Assembly: GCF_018069805.1 (NCBI RefSeq)
Contig: NZ_JAGPYN010000016.1
Coordinates: 62,001-126,000, forward strand
Direction of reading: 5' to 3'
DNA length: 64,000 nucleotides
From: Pseudoalteromonas ostreae
GTDB lineage: Bacteria; Pseudomonadota; Gammaproteobacteria; Enterobacterales; Alteromonadaceae
How positions within the stretch are numbered: the first letter of the stretch is position 1; every line of letters begins with the position of its first letter. Below the pieces are notes generated by a model that was not told the origin of the DNA, made no database searches, and saw only the letters and a program-made list of their open reading frames with translations. A program made the translations under genes and the position numbers. Below, in pieces: positions 29,050 through 38,211 of the stretch.

Positions 29050-29554
29050 ATGTCTTAAGAAAGGGAAATCGAGCGCCACGAGCTGCGGCATTGTTATGAG
29101 TGCCCGCTGGGTGAGAGTAGATAGAGACGAAGTTTTAGTGTTGCTCGAAGTAAGTACATGGATGAATTATGCATTTAGGTGTAAAAGTAAAAAGGTCTTT
29201 TCCATGATTATTCCGCGTGTATTAAAAGTAACCATTACAATATGCTTTGTATATTAAAATATAATGACGCTACTTAAGTGAAAATCTTAATCATGAAGGG
29301 GAGTTACATGAGGAAAGGTACAAAAAGTTGTGTCGCTTAAACGGTGTAATGAAATTATCGGTACTTAAAGGTCAAGCATCGATATAGGATGAAGGCGAGA
29401 ATCAAACTTACTTTCTATTAGTGGTGTAATCACCAACAAAAAGCTGCTTTACTGCTAGCTTACACGGTTTAAAAAGGAAGGTGCGCAAGCGCCTTTTTTG
29501 TTGCTCATTTTGTGCGTACAATAGCGCCATTATTAGTTATTTCAAGTTTATGCT
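29050..29554. other. Gap between tRNA-Leu and the DEAD-box helicase
   Basis: About 500 bp with no convincing gene. It holds several very short frames (for example an ATG at 29293 giving about 15 codons), scattered GGA motifs (near 29298, 29311, 29388 and 29476) and a good plus-strand terminator at 29478-29499. A terminator placed just before the helicase but far from the tRNA suggests a short transcript, possibly a small RNA, ending there. I see no promoter I would defend. Confidence 0.4.
29478..29499 (+). terminator. Orphan terminator upstream of the helicase gene
   Basis: The stem AAGGTGC/GCGCCTT with a GCAA tetraloop is followed by T6 (overlapping the stem end). No coding gene ends just upstream; the nearest plus-strand transcript source is tRNA-Leu, which has its own terminator. 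Confidence 0.7.
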
Positions 29555-30802
29555 ATGTCTGCTGCAACCTTTAATGATCTTCACCTCGACCCTTTACTGC
29601 TTAAAGCGCTTGAGCTAAATGAATATCAAACGCCTACGGCTATTCAACTACAAACAATTCCATTAATTTTAGCCGGTCACGATGTGATGGGCAGTGCGCA
29701 AACGGGCACAGGTAAAACAGCGGCATTTGTGCTGCCATTACTGCATAAACTGTTAACCACTAACAAAAAAGATGAGCAGGGCACTGCACGGGTATTAATT
29801 TTAACGCCAACCCGAGAGCTTGCTCAGCAAGTGTTTGCCAGTTTTGAGAAATACGCACAAGGGTCTGATATTAAAGGCGCATTGGCATATGGTGGCGCAA
29901 GTATTGGACCTCAAGTAAAAGCAATGAAAGACGCGCAAGTTGTCGTAGCAACGCCAGGACGGTTACTTGATCACATCATCAAAGGCAGTATTAAATTATC
30001 AAGTGTTGATTCACTGGTGTTTGATGAAGCCGACCGTATGTTAGATATGGGCTTTATCGATGAAATTAGGCGTATCTTACGCCACGTGCCAAGCGATCGG
30101 CAGACCTTATTATTCTCAGCGACTTTTGATGACAGTGTGTTTGAACTGAGTAAAAAACTACTCAAAGATCCTAAATTAATTGAAGTTGATAAGCGCAATT
30201 CGGCCGCCGTTGAAGTCGAACAAGTTATTTATGCAGTAGATGAAGACCGTAAACGTGAACTCGTCTCACATATGATTGGCATGAAAAACTGGCGGCAAGT
30301 ATTAATTTTTACCCGTACTAAACAAATGGCCGACAAGCTCGCCAAAGAAATGTGCAAAGATGGGCTTAAAACTGAGTCAATCCACGGCGATAAATCACAA
30401 GGTGCCCGTGATAGAGCGCTACAAAACTTTAAAGACGGCACAACTCGGGTGCTCGTCGCTACCGATGTTGCTGCCCGTGGTTTAGATATTGTTTCACTAA
30501 AATATGTAATTAATTTTGAGTTACCTTATATAGCTGAGGATTATGTACACCGCATAGGTCGTACAGGCCGAGCTGGCGAACAAGGCTTGGCGATGTCGTT
30601 AGTGAGTCTTGATGAGCAATGGCTATTAGAAGAAATTGAAGTGCTACTTGATACACGGCTAACGCCGCAGTGGTTAGCAGGTTATGAACCAGATCCAAAT
30701 AAAAAGCCCAAAGATAATCGCAAAAACTCTAATAAGTCGCGAAAAGACCGTGATAAAAAACGTATTACAGGGCAAAGAGCACCAAGCAGACGACGTAAAT
30801 AG
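29555..30802 (+). CDS. DEAD-box ATP-dependent RNA helicase (RhlE-like)
   Basis: An RNA helicase, probably in ribosome assembly or RNA turnover. The 415-residue protein has all core motifs in order: Q motif (YQTPTAIQLQTIP), AQTGTGKT (I), PTRELAQQ (Ia), TPGRLLDH (Ib), DEAD in VFDEADRMLDMGF (II), SAT (III), then RecA2 motifs with LIFTRTKQMADKL (IV), VATDVAARGLD (V) and HRIGRTGRAGEQG (VI). A Lys/Arg/Asn-rich tail (about 375-415) is the usual RNA-binding extension. It is RhlE-like, but several paralogues exist in this group, so no symbol is assigned. Confidence 0.93.
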   Translation: MSAATFNDLHLDPLLLKALELNEYQTPTAIQLQTIPLILAGHDVMGSAQTGTGKTAAFVLPLLHKLLTTNKKDEQGTARVLILTPTRELAQQVFASFEKYAQGSDIKGALAYGGASIGPQVKAMKDAQVVVATPGRLLDHIIKGSIKLSSVDSLVFDEADRMLDMGFIDEIRRILRHVPSDRQTLLFSATFDDSVFELSKKLLKDPKLIEVDKRNSAAVEVEQVIYAVDEDRKRELVSHMIGMKNWRQVLIFTRTKQMADKLAKEMCKDGLKTESIHGDKSQGARDRALQNFKDGTTRVLVATDVAARGLDIVSLKYVINFELPYIAEDYVHRIGRTGRAGEQGLAMSLVSLDEQWLLEEIEVLLDTRLTPQWLAGYEPDPNKKPKDNRKNSNKSRKDRDKKRITGQRAPSRRRK

Positions 30803-30845
30803 AAGCTTTCAGTTTTTAGTTATCAGCTGTCAGTAAAGCTCTAGC

Positions 30846-30867
30846 ACGGCGCTAAAACGAGCGCCGT
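30846..30867 (+). terminator. Likely terminator of the helicase gene
   Basis: The stem ACGGCGCT/AGCGCCGT (slight loop asymmetry) is followed by AGCTTTATTGTTTT, about 45 bp after the stop. Confidence 0.6.
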
Positions 30868-31000
30868 AGCTTTATTGTTTTATATGCTAAATTCAGTAGT
30901 CAATAGTATTAATAATAAAGCGCGATATAACTTTACTAAGCTAGAGTGCCCTCTAAAAAGATAAATTTTTAAATTAAAATCGCAGCTAAAGGTTCTTACT

Positions 31001-31669
31001 TCAATTTAGTGTAGTTATTTCATATGGTTTATCTGCGGATTTTTTCGTAACCATAATAAGCTTAAACCCTTTACCAAATGCATCAATTACCTGCCAGTCA
31101 ATACGAACTAATGCGTCTTGAACTTTATCAGCATTGAAATCGCCTGTGGCAACAACGTAGTAAAACATCTGATCTGTTTCTGTCTCAACCTTTATTGCTC
31201 CACTAATGTCCAATGATGTATTAAACTTTTTATGGTATTCACTTAGTGTTTTACCTCGCCTTTGGCTTTTATCATGTTTATTAACATAAGGGTAAGCTGT
31301 AGCAGGAAGATTGCTAATATCCTTTTTATCAAGAATTTCCTGTAAATAACTGACGTTTGAACTTTTAGCTTGGGAGTACTGTTTTAATGCGGCACAGTTC
31401 GCTTTCAACATCTGTAACAAATGAAATTCGCTCACTGCTATATCATCAGAAGCGGTTTCTTCTACTTGTTTACAGGTAGAAAAGTGTACATTCTTCTCTG
31501 AACGTAAAGTTAAATCATAATTTAATTTAATGCTCTGGTAATCCATCACAATTTCAGGTTCTAAACCTGTAAAATAATTAGTAAATAATTTAGGTTTTAT
31601 TTCATTAGCAGATAATTTTGAGCAGCTAACACAGATAAATATCGATAATAATAATGATAAGTTTTTCAC
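31001..31669 (-). CDS. Exported, probably lipidated protein; candidate immunity partner of the lysozyme gene
   Basis: A 222-residue protein with a Sec signal (MKNLSLLLSIFICVSCSKLSA). CVSC resembles a lipobox with an unusual Cys at -3; plain cleavage after LSA is the alternative. The mature part has no enzyme motif I know. Near the C-terminus YYVVATGDFNADKVQDALVRIDW resembles FG-GAP/calcium-loop phrases. It starts at a GTG that overlaps the upstream lysozyme stop (GTGA, 4 nt), so it is translationally coupled. A coupled periplasmic partner after a leaderless peptidoglycan hydrolase suggests an immunity protein; this is inference from layout. The region is more AT-rich than its neighbours. Confidence 0.65.
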   Translation of the reverse strand: MKNLSLLLSIFICVSCSKLSANEIKPKLFTNYFTGLEPEIVMDYQSIKLNYDLTLRSEKNVHFSTCKQVEETASDDIAVSEFHLLQMLKANCAALKQYSQAKSSNVSYLQEILDKKDISNLPATAYPYVNKHDKSQRRGKTLSEYHKKFNTSLDISGAIKVETETDQMFYYVVATGDFNADKVQDALVRIDWQVIDAFGKGFKLIMVTKKSADKPYEITTLN

Positions 31670-32280
31670 GGTGTCGTTACCTTTATGCTGTTAGCCGCAG
31701 ATAGCTTTGCTCTTACGTAGTTATTTCTTTCTGCGCTGAGTTGAGGACGATAGCTTTCTTTAGCTGCTTTAATCCAATCTCCAGTTTTGATTGCTTTATC
31801 AAACTCAGTAAACTTCGTGACAATTTTTACTGCACCTAAGTTAAAAATCATATCAAATAATGCGACTTGTATATTTTTGTCTAATTTATCAAAATCATCA
31901 TAATAACCATTAGACTTTTTATATAGAGTAGAAAGCTCTCTGTAAAAAGAATCCATATGTTTGTCTAGTTGGCGTGTAATTTCTACATCTTTAATTATGA
32001 GTGTAGTAAATTGCTTATACCATTCAGCTTTATAATTTCTTTTTTGTTTAGCTATTGTTTCAAATTCTTTTTGCTTTTCTAGAGGAGTTGCAGGAGGACC
32101 CGGTTGATTGTTAACTACTTTATTCATTGGGAGCAGGGTTGCAGCTTGTTTGTTTTTTATCATATGACCTACGCCTGTGGTTACATAGCCCTGAGAGTCT
32201 AGATAAAAGTGATTAATTTTTTTCTCATATTTTATAATGTTTTTAATTACTTCTGCTTTCACTTGTGGATTTAATGGCAT
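31666..32280 (-). CDS. T4-lysozyme-fold (GH24-like) muramidase lacking a signal peptide; candidate effector
   Basis: A 204-residue protein with a T4-lysozyme-type active site: E19, D28 and T34 in KYEKKINHFYLDSQGYVTTGVGH have the same 9- and 6-residue spacing as E11, D20, T26 of T4 lysozyme, and the GVGH sequence follows. Later segments (ALFDMIFNLGAVKIVTKFTEFDKAI, YVRAKL) fit the C-terminal lobe. A Pro-rich insertion (PGPPATPLEKQKEFE, about 81-95) precedes a charged helical stretch. It has no signal peptide or membrane segment, and no phage genes (holin, spanin, tail) are nearby. An AAGGA site sits 8 nt upstream of the ATG. It may be a phage-type remnant or, given the coupled exported partner, an interbacterial effector. 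Confidence 0.8.
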   Translation of the reverse strand: MPLNPQVKAEVIKNIIKYEKKINHFYLDSQGYVTTGVGHMIKNKQAATLLPMNKVVNNQPGPPATPLEKQKEFETIAKQKRNYKAEWYKQFTTLIIKDVEITRQLDKHMDSFYRELSTLYKKSNGYYDDFDKLDKNIQVALFDMIFNLGAVKIVTKFTEFDKAIKTGDWIKAAKESYRPQLSAERNNYVRAKLSAANSIKVTTP

Positions 32281-32403
32281 TTAAAATTCCTTTTAATAGT
32301 ATTACCTAATTAGCATACAAGAATACTTAAAATTACCTAAAAAAACAACAATCATGAACACTAGTTCACTTAAAAATAATGGGCAGGCTCAAGTTTAACT
32401 CTA

Positions 32404-33360
32404 TTAAGCAATCTGTTTTTCAGCAAGATTTAATTCCATTGTCGCTTTTAATAAGCGGTAAAGATTAATTGATGCATCAATTTCTTCTTTACGGTTGGTT
32501 AAACTTTCAATATTTAACCCCAGTGGCACGTCTAAATGCGCGCAACTTCTTAGTATTAAATCTAAGTTTTCACGGCAAATACGTACAGATTCACTCAGTG
32601 AGTTTTGCGAATCAAGCATCCGCCATTTAGTTGCATCAGGTACGGAAATTCCTAACCATTGCATAAACTCAAGTGTTTTTTCACTGCCACACGGTGTAAA
32701 CGTTAAGATGATACGGTTTGGTTTAATCCCCTGTGCTTTGCAGCTACGTGCGTAACTGGTGATCAAATCAATAGTCGCTTGGGCGTTGTATACTGCTTGT
32801 GAGATGAAAAATTGACAGCCTTGTCTGGTTTTTTCAAGTAGACGTTCATGTTCGTTACGTTTACTTGCGTGGCGCTCAGCAATAGTCACACCACCTAAAA
32901 AGAAGCTATCAGATTGTTGCTCTAATACTTTATAGGCATTCGGTAAACTTAACTTTATATCACCGGCTGATGATGGGCTGCCAACTAGCACTAAGTTCTT
33001 TAAGTCATAATCGTTTTTAGTTTCGTCTAACCACTGTTTAAACTCCGCTTCGCCGCGCTGAGCAACACTTTTATAAGTGATCACATCTTGTGCCGATAAA
33101 TTGCGTAAAAGGTGACTGTATTCTCTTGGGTCAACAGTCTGCTTGAAAGGAAAAGGGCGCGGCTTATCTGTACGGCTACTTTCATCTTGAATATCGTAAA
33201 TAATCACACCATCGTATTCAATTTCATGCAAACGAGCTAAGAGCTTTTGAGCGATAGTTTCAAGTTGCGCTTTATCAGTACTAATACGTGGCGGGGTGGT
33301 ACCAATTAAGTAAACACCTTGATTGGTGTCTTCAATTTTCTGTTGTAGTGATAAAGCCAT
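32404..33360 (-). CDS. Methylenetetrahydrofolate reductase-like (MetF superfamily) protein
   Basis: A TIM-barrel protein of the methylenetetrahydrofolate reductase superfamily, about 318 residues. Related segments include TTPPR near the N-terminus, NLVLVGSPSS (strand equivalent to MetF's ALRGD), and EKTRQGCQFFISQAVYNAQATIDLI (MetF: KxxAGAxxxITQFFFD). It differs strongly from classical MetF, e.g. YDGVIIYDIQDESSRTDKPRPFPF, so it belongs to a divergent clade whose substrate is uncertain. The start is one of ATG 33360, ATG 33369 or TTG 33378. It is monocistronic and transcribed away from the M16 gene. Confidence 0.75.
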   Translation of the reverse strand: MALSLQQKIEDTNQGVYLIGTTPPRISTDKAQLETIAQKLLARLHEIEYDGVIIYDIQDESSRTDKPRPFPFKQTVDPREYSHLLRNLSAQDVITYKSVAQRGEAEFKQWLDETKNDYDLKNLVLVGSPSSAGDIKLSLPNAYKVLEQQSDSFFLGGVTIAERHASKRNEHERLLEKTRQGCQFFISQAVYNAQATIDLITSYARSCKAQGIKPNRIILTFTPCGSEKTLEFMQWLGISVPDATKWRMLDSQNSLSESVRICRENLDLILRSCAHLDVPLGLNIESLTNRKEEIDASINLYRLLKATMELNLAEKQIA

Positions 33361-33608
33361 AATCCTCATTCCAGCCAATTAACTTTCTATGTCAGCTAAT
33401 ATAGCAGCCATTTAGACGTCTAGATAGATTTTTTTAATGAAACTTTCTCAATGTGTATGAATTTATCTCATGTTTAATCTGGTTTTAGGTACGGAAAATA
33501 CACAACTGTTTACATAAATCATTGGCCAAGGGCTCTTATATTGACTTGCTTTGTTGCATAATCGAATGTCTAAAAACAAGAAATTTATTCAACTAACAAG
33601 GGATAGCA

Positions 33609-36494
33609 ATGAAATTTAAATTATTAGCAACCAGCCTTGCGGTAACGCTTGCACTGGGCGGCTGTGCAAGTAACAGCGGCTCAAACATGGTCAAAGAGGT
33701 TGAGATTGAACAGTCAACAGTTGCCAGCAGTAATGATCGGGTGTTCTCACAAGATTATTTATTAGAAGAGCTTGATAACGGTTTACGCGTTATGGTGGTG
33801 AAAACTGATTACCCAGATGTGGTTTCATTACAAATTCCTGTGTCTGTTGGCTCACGTAACGAAGTCGAAGCGGGCAAAACTGGTTTTGCGCACTTTTTTG
33901 AACACATGATGTTTAAAGGTTCTGAAAAATTCCCGCAAGATGTGTATTCAGACATCCTGAAAAATTCAGGTGTAGATAACCATGCTTACACTACCAATGA
34001 TTACACTAACTATCACTTAAATTTTTCAAAGCAACATCTTGATAAAGTACTTGAGATTGAAGCGGATATTTTTCAAAACCTCACTTACTCAGAAGAACAA
34101 TTTCGTACTGAGGCATTAACAGTTAAAGGCGAGTACCTTAAGAATAATGCCAGCCCAGTACGAAAGTTACTTTCTGCAGTACGCAATGAAGCATTTGAAA
34201 AACACACTTATAAGCATACCACCATGGGCTTTTTTGAAGATATTGAAGCCATGCCGGATCAAATGGCATACGGTAAAGAGTTTTTTGAAAAGTTCTATAA
34301 ACCTGAATATGTATCGCTAGTAATTGTCGGTGATGTCGATCCGCAAGCAACCATGGCAATGGTTAAAAAGTATTGGGGTAAGTGGCAAAAAGGCGATTAT
34401 ATTGCTGATATTCCAACCGAACCAAAACAGCAAGCGGCGAAATATATACATGAGCAAAACGAAGGCTTGCCAGGGCATTGGTTATTAGTCTCGTATAAAG
34501 GCACAGCTTGGCAGCCAAAGCAAAAAGATAGAGCCGCGCTTGATTTACTGTCACAGCTTTATTTTTCTAACAACTCAGATTTATACCAAGAGTTAGTAGT
34601 CGATAAACAAATCGCCAGCCAAATGTTTACCTACAACCCAGATACAAAAGATCCGGGTTTACTGCATGTATTTGTAAAAGTTGAAAATGAGGCCGATTTA
34701 GCGGTTGCTCGTGATGCAATTAATAGCACCTACGCAAAAGCTCGCACAGAGTTGGTTGATAGCCAAAAGTTAGCCGATTTAAAGTCAAATTTAAAATATA
34801 GCTTTATTAACGGCTTAGATTCATCACAAGCAATAGCTTCAACCCTTGCCAGTTATATGCATTTTGAGCGCGATCCAGAAGTCGTCAATCAGTTATATGC
34901 AACGTCAGATAGCATCACCGCGCAAGATATTAAAGACATTGCTAATAAGTATTTTGTAGACAGTGGTCGTACTACTGTGACTATGTCTGCACTGGATAAA
35001 GTGGCTGGTTTTGAGCAAGACGTTGATTTAAACAGGCTCGTTACTAGCAAGCAAACAGTGCAACAGCGTCACTTTAAAGTGCTAGATAAAACCAATAGTT
35101 CGCCATTGATTGATATTAACTGGTTATTCCATACCGGTGCTGCGGCTGATCCTAAAGGTCAAAAAGGCGTAGCGGCACTTACTGCGGCCATGCTTGCGCA
35201 AGGTGGTTCGCAGGCGAAGAGCTACAACGACATTAAACAGGCACTTTATCCCCTGGCTGGTAGTTTTGGTTATCAGATAGATAAAGAAATGATTTCGCTG
35301 CAAGGGCGGGTACATAAAGATAACGCTGCAACATGGTATGCACTGGTTAGTGAGCAGTTACTAAACCCAGGCTTTAGAGAAGATGACTTTAAACGCCTGA
35401 AGAAAGAACTCATCGACGGCATAAAGTCAGACTTAAAAGCCTCAAATGACGAAGAGCTAGGTAAAGAAGTGCTTTATCATAAGCTGTATCAAGGTCATCC
35501 TTATGAGAGCTATAACTATGGTGATTTATCTGATTTAGAAGCATTAACCCTTGATGACGTGAAAGCGTTTTATGCGAAAGAATTTACTCAAGCTAAACTT
35601 ACAGTGGGTTTAATCGGCGCAGTGCCAGAGGCTCTTAAAACCATCATGTTTAGCGATTTAAGTGCTTTGCCTAAAGGTCAGCAAAGTCGTTTATTGATCC
35701 CTGATGCGCCAGTGCTTAAAGGTCACCATGCAACGATAGTAGAAAAGTCAGCACAGTCAACTGCGGTATCATTTGGTTTCCCAATTGATACCATTCGTAG
35801 CAGTGAAGATTGGACAGCACTGTGGTTAGTACGTTCATACTTTGGTGAGCATCGCAGTTCAAATGCATACCTTTATGAACGTATTCGTCAAACACGTGGT
35901 ATGAACTACGGTGATTACGCGTATATTGAGTATTTCCCACGGGGTATGTTTCAAACTAAACCTGATGCCAACTTAGGTCGTTCAGAGCAAATCTTCCAAG
36001 TCTGGTTACGACCACTGCGTTCAAACAACGATGCGCACTTTGCAACGCGTACAGCGCTGTTTGAACTTGATAAACTGATCAAAAACGGTATGACTGAAAA
36101 AGATTTTAACGCAACGCGTAACTTCTTAATTAACTTTGTGCCACAAATGGTCGCCAGTCAAAACCGTCAATTAGGGTATGCGCTAGATAGTGAGTTTTAT
36201 AACACCGATACTTTCGTGAAGTATGTAACGAGCAAGCTTGAAAAGCTGACTTTAGCTGATGTTAATCGTGTAATTAAAGCGAACTTACAAACAGATAATA
36301 TCCAGTATGTGTTTATCACTGGCGATGGCAAAGATATGCAAAAGCGCTTAGCGTCAGAGCAAACATCCCCTATGGTATATAACGCAGAGAAATCAGCTGA
36401 ACTAGTTGCTGAAGATAAAGTAATCGCTGATTACAAGTTGTCTATCCCTGCGAAAAATATCGAAGTACTTGCTGTAGATAAGGTGTTTGAATAA
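33609..36494 (+). CDS. M16 family zinc metallopeptidase, outer-membrane/periplasmic lipoprotein
   Basis: A 961-residue duplicated M16 peptidase (pitrilysin/processing peptidase type). A lipoprotein signal ends at LGGC (Cys20). The inverted zinc motif HFFEH lies at residues 95-99 with the catalytic Glu98. The second half (from about residue 510) is the inactive M16 repeat, carrying the R/Y pair region YLYERIRQTRGMNYGDYAYIEYF near 760 typical of the substrate-side domain. It probably degrades peptides in the periplasm. A 230-bp leader upstream and a strong terminator downstream make it monocistronic. Confidence 0.93.
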   Translation: MKFKLLATSLAVTLALGGCASNSGSNMVKEVEIEQSTVASSNDRVFSQDYLLEELDNGLRVMVVKTDYPDVVSLQIPVSVGSRNEVEAGKTGFAHFFEHMMFKGSEKFPQDVYSDILKNSGVDNHAYTTNDYTNYHLNFSKQHLDKVLEIEADIFQNLTYSEEQFRTEALTVKGEYLKNNASPVRKLLSAVRNEAFEKHTYKHTTMGFFEDIEAMPDQMAYGKEFFEKFYKPEYVSLVIVGDVDPQATMAMVKKYWGKWQKGDYIADIPTEPKQQAAKYIHEQNEGLPGHWLLVSYKGTAWQPKQKDRAALDLLSQLYFSNNSDLYQELVVDKQIASQMFTYNPDTKDPGLLHVFVKVENEADLAVARDAINSTYAKARTELVDSQKLADLKSNLKYSFINGLDSSQAIASTLASYMHFERDPEVVNQLYATSDSITAQDIKDIANKYFVDSGRTTVTMSALDKVAGFEQDVDLNRLVTSKQTVQQRHFKVLDKTNSSPLIDINWLFHTGAAADPKGQKGVAALTAAMLAQGGSQAKSYNDIKQALYPLAGSFGYQIDKEMISLQGRVHKDNAATWYALVSEQLLNPGFREDDFKRLKKELIDGIKSDLKASNDEELGKEVLYHKLYQGHPYESYNYGDLSDLEALTLDDVKAFYAKEFTQAKLTVGLIGAVPEALKTIMFSDLSALPKGQQSRLLIPDAPVLKGHHATIVEKSAQSTAVSFGFPIDTIRSSEDWTALWLVRSYFGEHRSSNAYLYERIRQTRGMNYGDYAYIEYFPRGMFQTKPDANLGRSEQIFQVWLRPLRSNNDAHFATRTALFELDKLIKNGMTEKDFNATRNFLINFVPQMVASQNRQLGYALDSEFYNTDTFVKYVTSKLEKLTLADVNRVIKANLQTDNIQYVFITGDGKDMQKRLASEQTSPMVYNAEKSAELVAEDKVIADYKLSIPAKNIEVLAVDKVFE

Positions 36495-36529
36495 CGAACA
36501 TTTAAATAACTTAGACGCTTAATTTAAAT

Positions 36530-36556
36530 GCCCCAAATTTGGGGCGTTTTATTTTG
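36530..36556 (+). terminator. Terminator of the M16 peptidase gene
   Basis: The palindromic stem GCCCCAAATTTGGGGC is followed by GTTTTATTTTG, about 36 bp after the stop. Confidence 0.85.
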
Positions 36557-36688
36557 TCTATAATAAAGTGAACTAGTAATTTAGTTATACCTAATAACTA
36601 GAACAAATAACCGCAGCGTTAACACATCTGACTTGAAATCCGTTAAACTGCATAAAAGCTTATTTTCGTATTAATTTAAGGTCGTCCT

Positions 36689-37504
36689 ATGCGTCATGAA
36701 ATTTGGCAACAGCTTCGCACCGAAGCAAATGAAGTCGTTACCCGTGAACCTCTGTTAGCAAGTCATGTGTATTCATGCATTTTAAATCATGAGTGTTTGG
36801 GGTCTGCATTGAGCTTTATTGTTGCTAATAAGTTGGCAGACGCAGTGGTATCTGCATTTACCATTCGTGAGTTATTTGATCAGGCGTTTGTGGAATGTGA
36901 TCGTATGTTGACTCATGTCGCCCATGATATAAAAGCCGTTAAAGATCGTGATCCCGCTGCCGATACATATTTAACAGTGATCTTAAATTTAAAAGGTTTC
37001 CATGCAATTCAAGCACATCGACTCGCCCATTGCTTATGGTTACAAAACCGTAAAGAACTCGCTCGCTTTATTCAAAGCCGCACCTCAGAAGTATTTGGCG
37101 TTGATATCCATCCTGCTTGTAAAGTCGGCCATGGTATTATGTTTGACCATGCAACTGGTATAGTCATTGGAGAAACCGCTGTTATTGAAGATAACGTCTC
37201 TATTTTGCAATCAGTCACCTTAGGTGGTACTGGTAATGAAAAAGGTGATCGTCATCCCAAAATTCGTGCCGGGGTATTGATTGGCGCTGGGGCAAAAGTA
37301 TTGGGTAATATTGAAGTTGGGGAGGGCGCCCGAATTGGCGCAGGCTCAGTGGTATTGAGCGCCGTGCCACCACATACTACGGTAGTTGGCGTGCCAGCCA
37401 AAATAGTGGGTAAACCGAGCTGTCCCTGTCCAGCGCAAAGCATGAATCAAAACTTTTTAGAAGTTGAAGCTGTAAATGAATCACACACCAGTGCAATGCT
37501 ATAA
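36689..37504 (+). CDS. cysE: Serine O-acetyltransferase
   Basis: Makes O-acetylserine from serine and acetyl-CoA, the first step of cysteine synthesis. The 271-residue protein has the N-terminal SATase helical domain (IWQQLRTEANEVVTREPLLASHVYS) and a left-handed beta-helix of hexapeptide repeats (about 140-235: VDIHPACKVGHGIMFDHATGIVIGETAVIEDNVSI...). The catalytic Asp-His pair (DIHP and GHGIMFDHATG) is present. The length is like E. coli CysE (273), so it is the full feedback-sensitive type rather than the short form. Confidence 0.96.
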   Translation: MRHEIWQQLRTEANEVVTREPLLASHVYSCILNHECLGSALSFIVANKLADAVVSAFTIRELFDQAFVECDRMLTHVAHDIKAVKDRDPAADTYLTVILNLKGFHAIQAHRLAHCLWLQNRKELARFIQSRTSEVFGVDIHPACKVGHGIMFDHATGIVIGETAVIEDNVSILQSVTLGGTGNEKGDRHPKIRAGVLIGAGAKVLGNIEVGEGARIGAGSVVLSAVPPHTTVVGVPAKIVGKPSCPCPAQSMNQNFLEVEAVNESHTSAML

Positions 37505-37533
37505 ATCAGAATTAGCCATAAATGGAATTATAA

Positions 37534-38205
37534 ATGAGTAATAATGGTTTGTTTTCTCGTATGCTGGCGTTTACTGTTGGTGTGGTTTTAACTTGGGGTT
37601 ACTTTCACTTTGCCTCAAGCAAGACAACACCTGTTCATACACTATCAATACACGAGCTTGAGCAGCAACGCGATATAATGGAGATGGACGTTGAAACAGC
37701 TGTTGCGAATCAAGCAGCAAATTTTGCACAAGCGATTGATAGCAAAAAAATGGCCATTGCGTCACAACAGCAAACGGCAGAAGAGCAACCGCTTGAGCAA
37801 CAAGTGCAACAGCTCAAGCGTGAGTTACTGCAACAGCAAAAATTAGTAAAAGCTTACCAACAACAATTACAAGCACCGTCCGATTTTGAACAAGCTTTGC
37901 TAGACAAGTTTACTGAGCAAAGTCGCAATGAAGAGTGGGCTTATCGTACCGAAACTGCCATGAAAGACTTTTTACAGATTGCTGATCTTGGCATCACCCC
38001 TGAGTTGGTTAGTGCGCAGTGTAAAAGTTCGGTATGTAAATTTGAACTTGCAGCGCCAAAGGATGTAGATGATTTTGATCATACCCAATGGCGCGAACTC
38101 AATACTAAGTTGGTACAAGAAGACTTTTGGCAGCAATTTAAAGTCAGTACTTCAAAATCAAGCGATCGCGATTTTTCGTTATTATTAAGCACTCAGACAG
38201 AATAA
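37534..38205 (+). CDS. Membrane-anchored coiled-coil protein, hypothetical
   Basis: A 223-residue protein with one N-terminal membrane helix (MLAFTVGVVLTWGYFHFA), a Gln/Glu-rich coiled coil (about 45-115; LEQQVQQLKRELLQQQKLVKAYQQQL) and a small C-terminal globular domain with two cysteines (SAQCKSSVCKFEL) that could form a disulfide in the periplasm. I do not recognise the family. It starts 30 bp after cysE on the same strand and is probably cotranscribed, and it converges closely with xseA (6-bp gap). Confidence 0.7.
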   Translation: MSNNGLFSRMLAFTVGVVLTWGYFHFASSKTTPVHTLSIHELEQQRDIMEMDVETAVANQAANFAQAIDSKKMAIASQQQTAEEQPLEQQVQQLKRELLQQQKLVKAYQQQLQAPSDFEQALLDKFTEQSRNEEWAYRTETAMKDFLQIADLGITPELVSAQCKSSVCKFELAAPKDVDDFDHTQWRELNTKLVQEDFWQQFKVSTSKSSDRDFSLLLSTQTE

Positions 38206-38211
38206 CGAGCT

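Noticed and set aside
28900-29257. Open frames on both strands across tRNA-Leu
   Set aside because: They translate the tRNA and its terminator; the tRNA structure explains the sequence.
31666-32280. Part of a prophage lysis cassette
   Set aside because: No holin, spanin, tail or integrase genes nearby, and the coupled partner is an exported, probably lipidated protein; a prophage remnant remains possible but less likely.
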